A stretch of 54,213 bases of DNA from Methanomicrobia archaeon DTU008 (GCA_001512965.1 LFRW01000023.1:2030-56242); one strand, 5' to 3'; shown: positions 8,491 through 16,888, counted from the stretch's first letter. Notes: generated by a model from the sequence alone, not told the origin. Translations and numbers: made by a program.

Positions 8491-9336
8491 CTATCGGCCT
8501 TCCCTGGCGATACGCTCTATGAGGGAATAGTCGAGATGCTCCAGGGACGCCTCGTGCAATTGGTCCAGGGAGCGCATCCACGCCTGCTTCACGTCCGCCA
8601 TGTCATCCACCGCCCCGCGGTCCCTGCCCAGGTCGAGGGAGTCCTCGGCGGGCGTCCGCAGCCTGTATAGCGGCAGAACGCCGGCGCAAGGAACGCCGGT
8701 GAGCTCCTCCAGCTTCTCGATGCCCGCACCAAGTATGGAGGGATCGCCGCGGAATCGATTGATGATGAACGCCTTGACCCGACCGCGCCATTCGGGCGGC
8801 AGGAGCATGAACGCGCCGTACAGCCCTGCGAACACCCCTCCGCGGTCGATGTCCCCGACCAGCACGACGGGGGCGTCGGCGATGTCGGCCATGACCATGT
8901 TGGCGATGTCCCGGTCGAAGAGGTTTATCTCGGCGGCCCCCCCGGAGCCTTCCAGAACGACGATGTCGGAATCGCCGGCAACGGTCAGGTATGCCTTCTT
9001 GACCGCATCGAGCAGCGCCTCCCTTGGCATCGGCCGATCGGGCCCTACGTCCATCATGGGCCGTCCCTTCAGTACGACCTGCATCCTCCGTTCTCCATGG
9101 GGCTTCAGCAGCACGGGGTTCATGGACCAGTGGGGCTCCCTTCCGCAGGCCCATGCCTGGTAGGCCTGCGATATCCCGATCTCCTCGCCGGTCGAGGTCA
9201 CATATGAGTTGAGGGAGAGGTTCTGGGCCTTGAACGGCGACACCCTCAGCCCCTGCCGGGCGAAATGCCGGCACAGCATCGCCGCTATCGTGGTCTTCCC
9301 GGCTCCCGAGGTGACCCCCAGCACCATGATCTTCAT
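8491..9336 (-). CDS. CobQ-type N-terminal domain protein lacking the glutaminase domain
   Basis: The 281-residue protein carries the dethiobiotin-synthetase-like ATPase domain of cobyric acid synthase: P-loop GVTSGAGKT at residues 7-15, VSPFKAQNLSLNSYVT, MNPVLLKPHGERRMQVVLKG, VVLEGSGGAAEINLFDRDIANM and VLVGDIDRGGVFAGLYG. It ends at about residue 281 with no class I glutamine amidotransferase domain, whereas full CobQ has ~490-600 residues. It overlaps the end of the full cobQ gene by 4 bases, so it is translationally coupled to it. Inference: an amidase accepting ammonia or a partner glutaminase, or a diverged subunit acting on another corrinoid group. The stop is TAG. Confidence 0.8.
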   Translation of the reverse strand: MKIMVLGVTSGAGKTTIAAMLCRHFARQGLRVSPFKAQNLSLNSYVTSTGEEIGISQAYQAWACGREPHWSMNPVLLKPHGERRMQVVLKGRPMMDVGPDRPMPREALLDAVKKAYLTVAGDSDIVVLEGSGGAAEINLFDRDIANMVMADIADAPVVLVGDIDRGGVFAGLYGAFMLLPPEWRGRVKAFIINRFRGDPSILGAGIEKLEELTGVPCAGVLPLYRLRTPAEDSLDLGRDRGAVDDMADVKQAWMRSLDQLHEASLEHLDYSLIERIAREGR

Positions 9337-11141
9337 GCCCCTTCCTCCATGATCCGCATGAGCCTGTCGACGTCGATGTGTTCGCTCACGATCCTGGCGA
9401 CCTTGGCGATGCCTGCCTCCACCGCCGATTCATAGTCGATCTGCTCCGCGCTCTCCCTCCCCTTCCCTGCAAGGGAGAGGAACCTGCTCCGGAACGATGT
9501 CAGGTCGAACAGCCCATGGACATAGGTCCCCATCACCATCCCGTCCTCGGATACGCTGCCCTCGTCCCTCTCCCCTTCCTCTGAGCGGAGGACGAACAGG
9601 GGCTTCTCTTCCGTCTCCGTCGTCCCCATATGTATCTCGTATCCGCGTATCTCCCCTCCATCCAGCAGGCGCCCCTCGACCCGAACGGTCCTCTTCTCAT
9701 ACGCGTCGAACCTGCTCACCGAACGAAGGAGGCCCAATCCCTCATAGGAGCCTCCCTCATCGACCTCCACCCCGTTGGGGTCCTCTATCCTGGTCCCCAG
9801 CATCTGATATCCGCCGCAGATCCCCAGTATGGGCACCTCGCCCCGACGGTCCATGATGGCGCGGTCGAGCCTCTGCCTGCGAAGCCATTGAAGGTCGGCA
9901 ACGGTGCTCTTCGTTCCCGGGATGACCAAGGCGTCCACCGCGGCCACCTCGGACGGGCTGTCGATGAACGATACCGAGGCGCCTCCCCCTATCTCCAATG
10001 CATCGAAGTCGGTGAAGTTGGAGATGTGTGGAAGCCGGATCACCCCGACCTTGATGCCGCCGTTCCCCCGGCCTTCAAGTCCCTGGGAGTCCTCATCGGG
10101 AAGCGCATGCTCGATGTGGGGCACCACGCCCAGCACCGGGACGCCGGTGAGCCGCTCAAGCTCATCGATCCCCTTCTGAACGCTTTCGGCGCTTCCATGC
10201 ATGTTGTTGATGATCACGCCCTTGAAACGCGACCGTTGCTCGGGCGGCAACAGCATGAGGGTGCCATATGCATAGGCGAACGCCCCACCCCACTCGATGT
10301 TCACCACGAGTATGCATGGAGAGTCGGTGATCTCGGCGGTCAGCATGTTAGCCAGGTCGGCCTCCGCCAGATTGATCTCCGCCGGTGAGCCGGCGCCCTC
10401 GATGACGATGGCGTCGAAGCGGAGCTCCAGATGGTGGAACGCCTCCCTCACCACCCTAGCCCCCTCGCCGGTGGTGAATCCGCCGTAGTAGGTGCCAACG
10501 CTCATGTCCTTGTATGGGCGGCCAAGCACGACCACCTGGGAGATATCGTCCTTCTTCGGCTTGAGCAGCAGGGGGTTCATGCGAGCCTCCGGCTCGACGC
10601 GGCATGCCTGCGCCTGCAGCGCCTGGGCGCGGGATATCTCCTCCCCTCTTGGCGTGACCGTGGAGTTCAGCGACATGTTCTGCGATTTGAAGGGCGCGAC
10701 CCTCATCCCCTTATCCGCCAGGATGCGGCATATCGCAGCGACCATGAGGGTCTTGCCGGCCCCTGACGTCGCGCCCATCACCATCAGGCGCTCCGCCTTC
10801 ACCTTGAAGGAGCGTTCCAGCTCGTCCTTGATGGCCAGCAGCTCCTCGTGGCTGGGGCGGCCCCTGCCCGACAATCGCGCCTTGGCGGCGCGGCCAACAT
10901 CGGGCCGGTGGATCCACAGGCAGTCCTGGCATGACCACACCTGGCCGCCGCTGCGGGATTCGACGAACGTGCCCAGTCGGTCGTCTAGGCAGGGATAGAA
11001 CGGACAGAAGCACAGCGTGCAGTCCTGCCCTTCATGATGGCAGGGATAATAGTCGCAACTCTCGTTGCTGCCCGTGTTTCCGGACAGCCCCTCCTCCACC
11101 TTGTGCCAATAGTCCGCTCGTGCCTTATCGGAGTCAACCAT
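9333..11141 (-). CDS. cobQ: Cobyric acid synthase with N-terminal cysteine-rich domain
   Basis: The 602-residue CobQ/CbiP amidates the b, d, e and g side chains of adenosylcobyrinate diamide using glutamine and ATP. Residues 1-80 form an extra cysteine-rich module with eight Cys (29, 34, 41, 44, 46, 51, 71, 74), probably a metal site. The ATPase domain starts at the P-loop GATSGAGKT (123-131), with KSQNMSLNS and VIEGAGSPAEINL. The C-terminal GATase domain shows the nucleophile ILGICGGYQMLG and catalytic His in YVHGLFD. The promoter faces the fur-cbi operon across a 94-base region containing a palindromic operator, so metal-dependent control is likely. First gene of a two-gene unit with the truncated paralogue. 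Confidence 0.92.
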   Translation of the reverse strand: MVDSDKARADYWHKVEEGLSGNTGSNESCDYYPCHHEGQDCTLCFCPFYPCLDDRLGTFVESRSGGQVWSCQDCLWIHRPDVGRAAKARLSGRGRPSHEELLAIKDELERSFKVKAERLMVMGATSGAGKTLMVAAICRILADKGMRVAPFKSQNMSLNSTVTPRGEEISRAQALQAQACRVEPEARMNPLLLKPKKDDISQVVVLGRPYKDMSVGTYYGGFTTGEGARVVREAFHHLELRFDAIVIEGAGSPAEINLAEADLANMLTAEITDSPCILVVNIEWGGAFAYAYGTLMLLPPEQRSRFKGVIINNMHGSAESVQKGIDELERLTGVPVLGVVPHIEHALPDEDSQGLEGRGNGGIKVGVIRLPHISNFTDFDALEIGGGASVSFIDSPSEVAAVDALVIPGTKSTVADLQWLRRQRLDRAIMDRRGEVPILGICGGYQMLGTRIEDPNGVEVDEGGSYEGLGLLRSVSRFDAYEKRTVRVEGRLLDGGEIRGYEIHMGTTETEEKPLFVLRSEEGERDEGSVSEDGMVMGTYVHGLFDLTSFRSRFLSLAGKGRESAEQIDYESAVEAGIAKVARIVSEHIDVDRLMRIMEEGA

Positions 11142-11159
11142 CTGCCAGCACCCGGCCTA

Positions 11160-11176
11160 TTGGATGAATCATCCAA
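11160..11176. promoter_or_regulatory. 6-5-6 palindromic operator between cobQ and fur-cbiMNQO
   Basis: TTGGAT-GAATC-ATCCAA lies between the minus-strand TATA box (11178-11190) and the predicted start of the cobQ transcript (near 11158), the position expected of a repressor site. The same arm sequence and 5-base spacer recur twice at the peptide/radical SAM operon (34930-34948 and 35002-35020). Confidence 0.7.
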
Positions 11177-11177
11177 C

Positions 11178-11190
11178 CAGTATTTATAGG
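11178..11190 (-). promoter_or_regulatory. TATA element of cobQ
   Basis: Minus-strand CCTATAAATACTG predicts transcription from about 11158, leaving a leader of about 17 bases before the cobQ ATG. Confidence 0.5.
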
Positions 11191-11201
11191 GCCCATATGA
11201 T

Positions 11202-11211
11202 GGTATTATAT
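11202..11211 (+). promoter_or_regulatory. TATA element of the fur-cbi operon
   Basis: GGTATTATAT is centred about 27 bases before ATG 11236, giving a leaderless fur mRNA and deciding the start over upstream in-frame codons. Confidence 0.5.
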
Positions 11212-11235
11212 CTTTCAGTAACGATTACTATTATC

Positions 11236-11619
11236 ATGGTGGAACGGAAGCGATGGTCCAAGCAGTCGCGGACCATCCTTGACATCATCTACAACAACGA
11301 GGAGGGTCTTACGGCGAGCGAGATATACGACATCGCCAGGGAGACACATCCCAACATCTCCCTTGGAACCGTCTATCGGAACCTCAGGGACCTTCAGGAT
11401 GTTGGATTGATAAGGGAGACGACATCTGGGGGGGTGAGCGTCTACTTCAAGCATCCGTTCCACAGCGCCTATCTCGAATGCGACGTGTGCCATAGCGTCA
11501 TTCCGGTGGATTTCATGCTCAATATCGGCGACATAATCCGCAGCACGGGCCACGACGTCAAGAGATGGGACCTGAAACTGATAGGAACTTGCAAGGAGTG
11601 TTTGCAGAAATGCACATAA
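11236..11619 (+). CDS. Fur-family metal-responsive transcriptional regulator
   Basis: The 127-residue cytoplasmic repressor has an N-terminal winged helix ([36 protein letters not shown], including the family hallmark SLGTVYRNL) and a C-terminal metal/dimerisation domain ([21 protein letters not shown]), with a second cysteine pair CKECLQKC at the end that likely completes a structural Zn site. ATG 11236 is chosen because of the TATA box at 11202-11211. The gene overlaps cbiM by 10 bases, so regulator and cobalt transporter are one operon. Most likely it senses Co or Ni and binds the palindrome at 11160-11176. Metal and target are inference. Confidence 0.88.
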   Translation: MVERKRWSKQSRTILDIIYNNEEGLTASEIYDIARETHPNISLGTVYRNLRDLQDVGLIRETTSGGVSVYFKHPFHSAYLECDVCHSVIPVDFMLNIGDIIRSTGHDVKRWDLKLIGTCKECLQKCT

Positions 11620-12305
11620 TGGAAGGCTTCCTACCTGTGGAATGGGCGGTCTTTTGGTCCATATTGTCGGTCCCCGTCGTGGTCTGGGGTTTCTTCAAGA
11701 TCCGAAAGCTGTTCGCGGAAAGTCCCGAGATGAAGATGAGCGTGGCCCTTGCCGGCGCGTTCATATTCGTCCTGTCATCGCTGAAGCTGCCGTCGGTCAC
11801 CGGGTCCTCGTCCCACCCGACGGGGACGGGGGCCTCGACGATCCTACATGGGGTGGCGATTACGTCCGTCCTCTGCACCATCGTCCTGGTGTTCCAGGCC
11901 CTGCTTCTGGCGCACGGCGGGATCACCACCCTGGGAGCGAACATCTTCTCCATGGGCATCGCCGGACCGTTCGTCGGCTGGCTGGCTTACAGGGGCATGA
12001 TGAGGGCCAAGCTCGGCCTGGTCCCGACGGTCTTCGCGACAGCCTTCCTGGCCAACTTCTCCGCCTACATCGTCACGGCCCTGCAGCTCGCCCTTGCGTT
12101 CCCCACGGCCGGGAGCGTCATGACCTCGTTCATCACGTTCTTCGGCATCTTCGCCGTCACCCAGATACCTTTGGCGGTGGTCGAGGGTGTACTGTTCATC
12201 ATGTTCTTCGATTACCTTGCGAGGACACGGCCGGACCTGCTCAAGGGAAAGCTGAACCTCAGGCCCAAGGACTCGAACGCCCCGGTGAAGGCGGTGGAGG
12301 CATGA
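11610..12305 (+). CDS. cbiM: Cobalt ECF transporter S component CbiM
   Basis: The 231-residue substrate-binding membrane protein of the CbiMNQO Co2+ importer begins MHIMEGFLP, the invariant N-terminus whose His2 coordinates the metal; this fixes the start at 11610, inside the end of fur. Further motifs are [19 protein letters not shown] (the conserved His-containing loop), [23 protein letters not shown] and [11 protein letters not shown]. About six to seven membrane helices are visible. It overlaps cbiN by 4 bases. CbiM also serves Ni uptake in NikM relatives, but the neighbouring cbiN and cobQ favour cobalt. Confidence 0.95.
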   Translation: MHIMEGFLPVEWAVFWSILSVPVVVWGFFKIRKLFAESPEMKMSVALAGAFIFVLSSLKLPSVTGSSSHPTGTGASTILHGVAITSVLCTIVLVFQALLLAHGGITTLGANIFSMGIAGPFVGWLAYRGMMRAKLGLVPTVFATAFLANFSAYIVTALQLALAFPTAGSVMTSFITFFGIFAVTQIPLAVVEGVLFIMFFDYLARTRPDLLKGKLNLRPKDSNAPVKAVEA

Positions 12306-12616
12306 GAATGTCACCGAAAGGCTGGTATGTGGTAGGCTTCAGCGTGATCATGGCGATATGCATGGCCGCGTTCATCGCATCTCCCAGCGCCGAGTTCGGC
12401 GGGTCGGACGGCCAGGGTGAGGAGGAGATAGCCAACATCGATCCCGGGTATGAGCCCTGGTTCGAGAGCCCATGGAGCCCGCCCGGCGAGACCGAGAGCC
12501 TTCTCTTCGCCCTTCAGGCCGCCATCGGCGCGGTGATCATAGGATACTTCATCGGAAACGAGCGCGGCAAGAAGGCCGCCAGGAAGAAGATGGAGGAGGC
12601 GAACGATCCCCGTTGA
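12302..12616 (+). CDS. cbiN: Cobalt transport protein CbiN
   Basis: The 104-residue auxiliary subunit assists metal insertion into CbiM. It has two membrane helices ([19 protein letters not shown] and [19 protein letters not shown]) joined by an acidic extracytoplasmic loop ([35 protein letters not shown]), with a basic cytoplasmic tail [12 protein letters not shown]. The loop motif [31 protein letters not shown] is typical of CbiN. Its ATG overlaps the cbiM stop (ATGA). The presence of CbiN rather than NikN or NikL supports a cobalt system. Confidence 0.93.
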   Translation: MRMSPKGWYVVGFSVIMAICMAAFIASPSAEFGGSDGQGEEEIANIDPGYEPWFESPWSPPGETESLLFALQAAIGAVIIGYFIGNERGKKAARKKMEEANDPR

Positions 12617-12656
12617 AGCGCCATGGACGTCGCCGATGGGTCATGGGGGATGAGAT

Positions 12657-13454
12657 ATGAACACGATGGATGAGATCGCATACAGTTCACCGTTCAGGGA
12701 CTGGTCTCCTCTGGGCAAGCTCGCCCTTACCCTCTCCCTGCTGGTCTCCTCGCTGATCGCATCGTCCATCCTGATCCCCCTGATAGTGTTCCTCGTCGGC
12801 TTCGCCCTATTCTTCCACTCCACTCGACTGCGGCTGCCCAGGGTGATCGCCTTCGCGTTGCTCAATGCGTTGTTGATCTTCATCGTCAGCGCGCTGGTCA
12901 TCGCACTCGTGACCGCAGGCCAGCCTCTTTGGGCCGTGGACCTATGGGTCGTCACCCTGCATTTCTCGCAGGAAGGTGTCCAACTGGCGACCCTGGTCTT
13001 CTTCAGGGCGGTCGCCGGAGTGATGGTCATGCTGTTCTTCGCCGCCTCCACCCCGCTGCCCCAGCTCGCCAACGCACTTCGCCAGGTGAAGGTTCCCAAG
13101 GAGATCGTGGAACTGACGGTGCTGGTGTACCGCTATTCCTTCCTGCTGCTGGAACAGCTCAGCACGATGTACGTGGCCGCGGACTGCCGGCTGGGGTTCC
13201 GGGGATACCGGAACAAGTACCGGACCACATCCAAGCTCGCGGTCAACGTGTTCACCCGCTCGATGGACATGGCCGAGCGGTCCCAGGTGGCGCTGAACGC
13301 CCGCGGCTTCCGGGGAGTGTTCCACTCTTATCGGTCACCGGTAAGGCTGTCCATTAAATGGATCGTTCTCTCCGCGGCGGTGTTCTTCTCCCTATATGCG
13401 ATCAACCAGCTGGTCGTAGAACCCGGCCATGTGCTGGGAATGTTCAAGATGTGA
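12657..13454 (+). CDS. cbiQ: Energy-coupling T component CbiQ
   Basis: The 265-residue membrane scaffold of the ECF cobalt importer couples ATP hydrolysis by CbiO to CbiM. It has several membrane helices in the N-terminal half and the coupling-helix region near residues 180-225, with the characteristic alanine/arginine-rich motifs (AERSQVALNARGFRG; MYVAADCRLGFRGYR) that dock onto the ATPase. A ribosome-binding site GGGGGATGAG precedes ATG 12657. It follows cbiN by 40 bases and precedes cbiO by 5. Confidence 0.93.
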   Translation: MNTMDEIAYSSPFRDWSPLGKLALTLSLLVSSLIASSILIPLIVFLVGFALFFHSTRLRLPRVIAFALLNALLIFIVSALVIALVTAGQPLWAVDLWVVTLHFSQEGVQLATLVFFRAVAGVMVMLFFAASTPLPQLANALRQVKVPKEIVELTVLVYRYSFLLLEQLSTMYVAADCRLGFRGYRNKYRTTSKLAVNVFTRSMDMAERSQVALNARGFRGVFHSYRSPVRLSIKWIVLSAAVFFSLYAINQLVVEPGHVLGMFKM

Positions 13455-13459
13455 CGATA

Positions 13460-14572
13460 ATGGAAGACTCGATACTATCCACCACTGGACTCTGCTATTC
13501 ATACCAGAGCGGACCGTTCGCCCTCAGGGACGTCACCCTGGAGATCTCCCGGGGAAGGAAGATAGCGTTCCTAGGCCCGAACGGCGCGGGGAAAAGCACC
13601 CTGTTCCTGCATTTCAATGGCATCCTGCGACCAAAGGCCGGAGAGGTACGCTATGATGGCGCACCCCTGAAGTACGACCAGGGATCGCTCGCCGCGCTTC
13701 GGCAGGACGTGGCGATCGTGCTGCAGAACCCGGACGACCAGATATTCTCCAGCACGGTCGAGGAGGACGTTGCCTTCGGTCCGATGAACCTGGACCTGCC
13801 CCGCGAGGAGGTCGAAGAGCGCGTCGCAGAGGCCCTCGCCCTCACCGGCATGAGCGAGCTGAGGGAGCGCCCCACCCAGCAGCTGTCGTTCGGGCAGCGG
13901 AAGCGGGTGGCCATCGCCGGCGCACTGGCAATGAGGCCCAAGGTGCTCGTCATGGACGAGCCCACGGCCGGACTGGACGGTCACATGGTGGGCGAGATCA
14001 TGGAGCTCACCGACAAGCTGAACGGGCAGGGCATGACCATTGTGATCTCGACCCACGACGTTGACATGGCGTATTCCTGGGCCGACAGCGTGCATGTCCT
14101 CAACCGCGGCCGCCTGGTCTTCTCAGGCACCCCTGAAGGCTTCTTCAACTGCCCCCGGGAGGTCAACGCGGTGAAGCTGGTCCAGCCGACGATGTACGAG
14201 GTGAACCGCCTGGTCATGGCCTCCCTGAACCTCCCTGAGCATCCACACCCCAAGACCTCGAGCGAACTTCTGGCCAAGATGAGCCGGTGCAGCCCGGGAC
14301 GGCTGTTCGTACAGCAGAACGGAAGCCGGTCAGAAGGGGTTCCCAAGCACGCGACCGCCGGCATATATGGCCCGATGCACCGCGCCGCCGCGGCGACCGG
14401 GGAGCTGAACGTCGAATACTCGTACAATGGGCTGGAGGGCTGCCTGGGCGAGGTGATGCTGGGACGGGACGCCCTGCTGGTGCTCGATCCAGGGCTGAAG
14501 GGCCAGGTGATGAAAAGGCTCGACCGTCTGGCCAAGGTCTTCGGTCGGCAGATAGAGGTCCTATGGGTATGA
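13460..14572 (+). CDS. cbiO: Cobalt importer ATPase CbiO with C-terminal extension
   Basis: The 370-residue ATPase has Walker A GPNGAGKST, Q-loop LQNPDDQIFSSTVEEDVAFGP (the DDQ motif typical of ECF ATPases), signature LSFGQRKRVAIAG, Walker B VLVMDEPTAGLD and switch His in STHDVDMA. The start ATG 13460 lies 5 bases after the cbiQ stop. CbiO proteins usually have about 275-285 residues; this one continues for ~90 more (about 280-370) with HATAGIYGPMHRAAAATGELNVEYSYNGLEGCLGEVMLGRDALLVLDPG, a separate small domain of unknown role that could be regulatory. It overlaps the convergent cheR gene by 12 bases. Confidence 0.93.
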   Translation: MEDSILSTTGLCYSYQSGPFALRDVTLEISRGRKIAFLGPNGAGKSTLFLHFNGILRPKAGEVRYDGAPLKYDQGSLAALRQDVAIVLQNPDDQIFSSTVEEDVAFGPMNLDLPREEVEERVAEALALTGMSELRERPTQQLSFGQRKRVAIAGALAMRPKVLVMDEPTAGLDGHMVGEIMELTDKLNGQGMTIVISTHDVDMAYSWADSVHVLNRGRLVFSGTPEGFFNCPREVNAVKLVQPTMYEVNRLVMASLNLPEHPHPKTSSELLAKMSRCSPGRLFVQQNGSRSEGVPKHATAGIYGPMHRAAAATGELNVEYSYNGLEGCLGEVMLGRDALLVLDPGLKGQVMKRLDRLAKVFGRQIEVLWV

Positions 14573-15316
14573 GGCGTCCGCCTTCTGATATATCCGCTCC
14601 CTGGGGCGGACAGGCCTGAACAGGTGGACCGCCTCCCCTACCAACGTCTCCGTGTTGCCCATGACCAGATATCCGCCTGGCCGCAGGGAGCTATGGAACT
14701 TCATGTACAGCCTCTCCTGCATCTCCCTGGTGAAATATATGACCACGTTGCGGCACAGGATCATGTCGAAATGGGAGCCGGCCGTCGAAGTGAAGAGGTC
14801 TATGTTCCTGAACCGCACCATGTCCATGATCTCGGGCGACACCTGATACTTCCCATCTACCAGGGTGAAGTGCCTCGCAAGGTACGTAGGGTTCACGTTG
14901 ACGACCTGCCGAGGAACATACACACCTCGCCGGGCGCTCTCCAGCACCTCCTCGTCGATGTCGGATGCCACTATCGACACGGAGAACTTGTCGAACTCCT
15001 CCCCCAGCAGCTCCCTCATCAGTATGGCCATGGAGTACGGCTCCTGCCCGCTGGAGCATCCCGCGCTCCATATGCGGATGGAGGTCTCTCCCCTCTTGAC
15101 CTTGCGATAGATGAGGAGGGGCAGCACCTCATCCTCAAGCGCCCTGAACACGGCCTCGTCCCTGAAGAACTGCGTCACGTTGATGGTCAGGTCCCTCAGC
15201 AGCTGACGCCAGCTCCGGCCCTCATATCCCGCGTTCTTGAGGTGCCGGAAGAGGAAACGCCCGATCCGGCAGGGGATGCCCTGGTTCGGAGCATGCTGCC
15301 CCGTACATGGGACCAC
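14561..15316 (-). CDS. cheR: CheR-type protein-glutamate methyltransferase, N-terminally shortened
   Basis: The 251-residue SAM-dependent methyltransferase would methylate glutamates of chemoreceptors. The catalytic domain is complete: LTINVTQFFRD, the SAM-binding IWSAGCSSGQEPYSMA, VASDIDEEVLESARRGVY, FDMILCRNVVIYF and GGYLVMGNTETL. The N-terminal helical domain is reduced to ~40 residues (normally ~70-80), and the only in-frame start seen is a GTG at 15316 without a ribosome-binding site, overlapping the 5' end of the divergent helicase by 24 bases. This points to 5' truncation. No receptor, CheA, CheB or CheY gene is in the window. The stop is TAG. Confidence 0.8.
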   Translation of the reverse strand: MVPCTGQHAPNQGIPCRIGRFLFRHLKNAGYEGRSWRQLLRDLTINVTQFFRDEAVFRALEDEVLPLLIYRKVKRGETSIRIWSAGCSSGQEPYSMAILMRELLGEEFDKFSVSIVASDIDEEVLESARRGVYVPRQVVNVNPTYLARHFTLVDGKYQVSPEIMDMVRFRNIDLFTSTAGSHFDMILCRNVVIYFTREMQERLYMKFHSSLRPGGYLVMGNTETLVGEAVHLFRPVRPRERIYQKADASYP

Positions 15317-16885
15317 TTCTTCGCACGATTCGACTCCTTGAGGGAGATACAGCGGCTGGCCGCGCCGGTCGTCCTAAGGGGCGACAATGCCATGATCATC
15401 GCTCCGACCGCATCGGGCAAGACGGAGGCGATCTTCGCTCCGCTGGCCGAGCGATTGATGGCGGAAGGGTGGCCTGGCCTGTCCGTATTGTACATCAGTC
15501 CGACCAAGGCCCTGGCGGAGGACATCGCCCAACGTCTCATTGGCATGGTCGACGGACTTGGCATCAGGGTCGCCCAGCGCAACGGCGACACCAAGACTCT
15601 GGATGAGAGGGACCCGCAGAACATCCTTGTCACCACGCCGGAATCGCTCGATTCGCTCATGAGCTGGAGGCCGGAGTGCCTCCGCGGCCTGAGGGCCATG
15701 GTCCTCGATGAGCTTCACATGCTGGACGGCAACTATCGAGGAGATCAGCTTCGAATCCTTCTTCGCCGCCTTGCCAGGGCGACATCGGCCTCGCCGGCCA
15801 TCTATGCGACCACCGCCATCGTCTCCGACCCCGAGGGCATGGCCGCTCGGTACATGACCGACGGGGTGCTCGTGCGCTCCGGTGGTGGACGAGGCATCGA
15901 ATATCGAATCGTACCGACGATAGAGCATGCCGCCAGGCATTTCAGGGAGATGGGCGCTCGCAAGGCCCTACTTTTCTGCAACACGCCTCAGGAGGCGGAG
16001 GAGCTGGCCCGAAGCGAGCTCAAGCGGTATTTCCCTCGATCGATCGTCAAGGTGCACCACGGCAAGCTTGACGCTAGCATGCGGTCGGACGCCGAGAACG
16101 CCCTGCGTAACGGGAAGGACGTCATATGCGCCTGCACCTCGACCCTGGAAGTGGGGGTGGACATCGGCGACATAGACCTCGTGATCCTTGTCCGCAGACC
16201 TCGTTCGGTCGCCTCGCTCTCGCAACGCATCGGTCGCGGCAACAGGAGGGAGGACAGGATCAAGGTGATCGCGGTGGCCTCGACCGCAGGGGAGGCGCTG
16301 TACTACGAGAAGGTCTTCAACGCGGTGTCCCGGTCGGAGTACGACACCGCCCGTTACGAGTTCGATCGTTCCGTGGCGGTGCAGCAGATACTGTCATCGC
16401 TCGCCGGAGGGAGAAGATGCCCTGACGACAACATCTTCTCCATGTTCGACGGGCTTCTCCCGGAAAGCGATGTGCAGCAGATCCTTTCACATCTGGCCGA
16501 GAACGGATGGATAGAGCTTGACGAGAACGACTGGGTAGCCACCGACAGGGTCGGCGAGCTAGGTCCGAGGGTGTTCAGCAACATCCCTGGCCATGACAGC
16601 ATCCAGGTGGTGGACATGGCCACCGGCTCCACGGTCGGAAGGATAGGGCTCCCGGTCGACAACATCTTCATACTTGCCGGACAGGCGTGGCTGGTGCGCG
16701 AGCGGGACAAGGGCAGGGTGCTGGTCACCGCCGTGGACGAAGGGACGGAGGTCGCCAACTTCTCATCCTACGACCGCTACGGTGCGTTCTTCGACATGCT
16801 GCCATATGCCCTTAGGTTAAGAATGAGGCAGGGTAGGGAGTCGCAAGAGGGGGACGGACCGGCCCGGGAAAGGATCGAGCTCTAG
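15293..16885 (+). CDS. Lhr-like DEAD/DEAH superfamily 2 helicase
   Basis: The 530-residue helicase has motif I APTASGKTEA, PTKALAEDIAQRL, TTPESLDSL, motif II VLDELH (DELH box), motif III YATTAIV, CTSTLEVGVDIGDIDLVI and the arginine-finger motif QRIGRGNRR. This set is typical of Lhr-family DNA/RNA helicases. After the two RecA domains (to ~residue 340) a winged-helix-like region and a C-terminal beta-rich domain follow, shorter than in full Lhr core proteins. ATG 15293 is the likely start; the upstream open frame is antisense to cheR and not coding. It is probably a DNA-repair or RNA-processing enzyme. The stop is TAG. Confidence 0.87.
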   Translation: MLPRTWDHFFARFDSLREIQRLAAPVVLRGDNAMIIAPTASGKTEAIFAPLAERLMAEGWPGLSVLYISPTKALAEDIAQRLIGMVDGLGIRVAQRNGDTKTLDERDPQNILVTTPESLDSLMSWRPECLRGLRAMVLDELHMLDGNYRGDQLRILLRRLARATSASPAIYATTAIVSDPEGMAARYMTDGVLVRSGGGRGIEYRIVPTIEHAARHFREMGARKALLFCNTPQEAEELARSELKRYFPRSIVKVHHGKLDASMRSDAENALRNGKDVICACTSTLEVGVDIGDIDLVILVRRPRSVASLSQRIGRGNRREDRIKVIAVASTAGEALYYEKVFNAVSRSEYDTARYEFDRSVAVQQILSSLAGGRRCPDDNIFSMFDGLLPESDVQQILSHLAENGWIELDENDWVATDRVGELGPRVFSNIPGHDSIQVVDMATGSTVGRIGLPVDNIFILAGQAWLVRERDKGRVLVTAVDEGTEVANFSSYDRYGAFFDMLPYALRLRMRQGRESQEGDGPARERIEL

Positions 16886-16888
16886 CTC

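Noticed and set aside
11142-11235. Cobalamin riboswitch upstream of the cobalt genes
   Set aside because: The region is only 94 bases and is filled by a palindrome and TATA boxes; no B12-box-like structure was visible.
14573-15292. Long open frame on the plus strand before the helicase
   Set aside because: It is the antisense of cheR, with composition of a shadow frame; helicase motifs begin only after ATG 15293.
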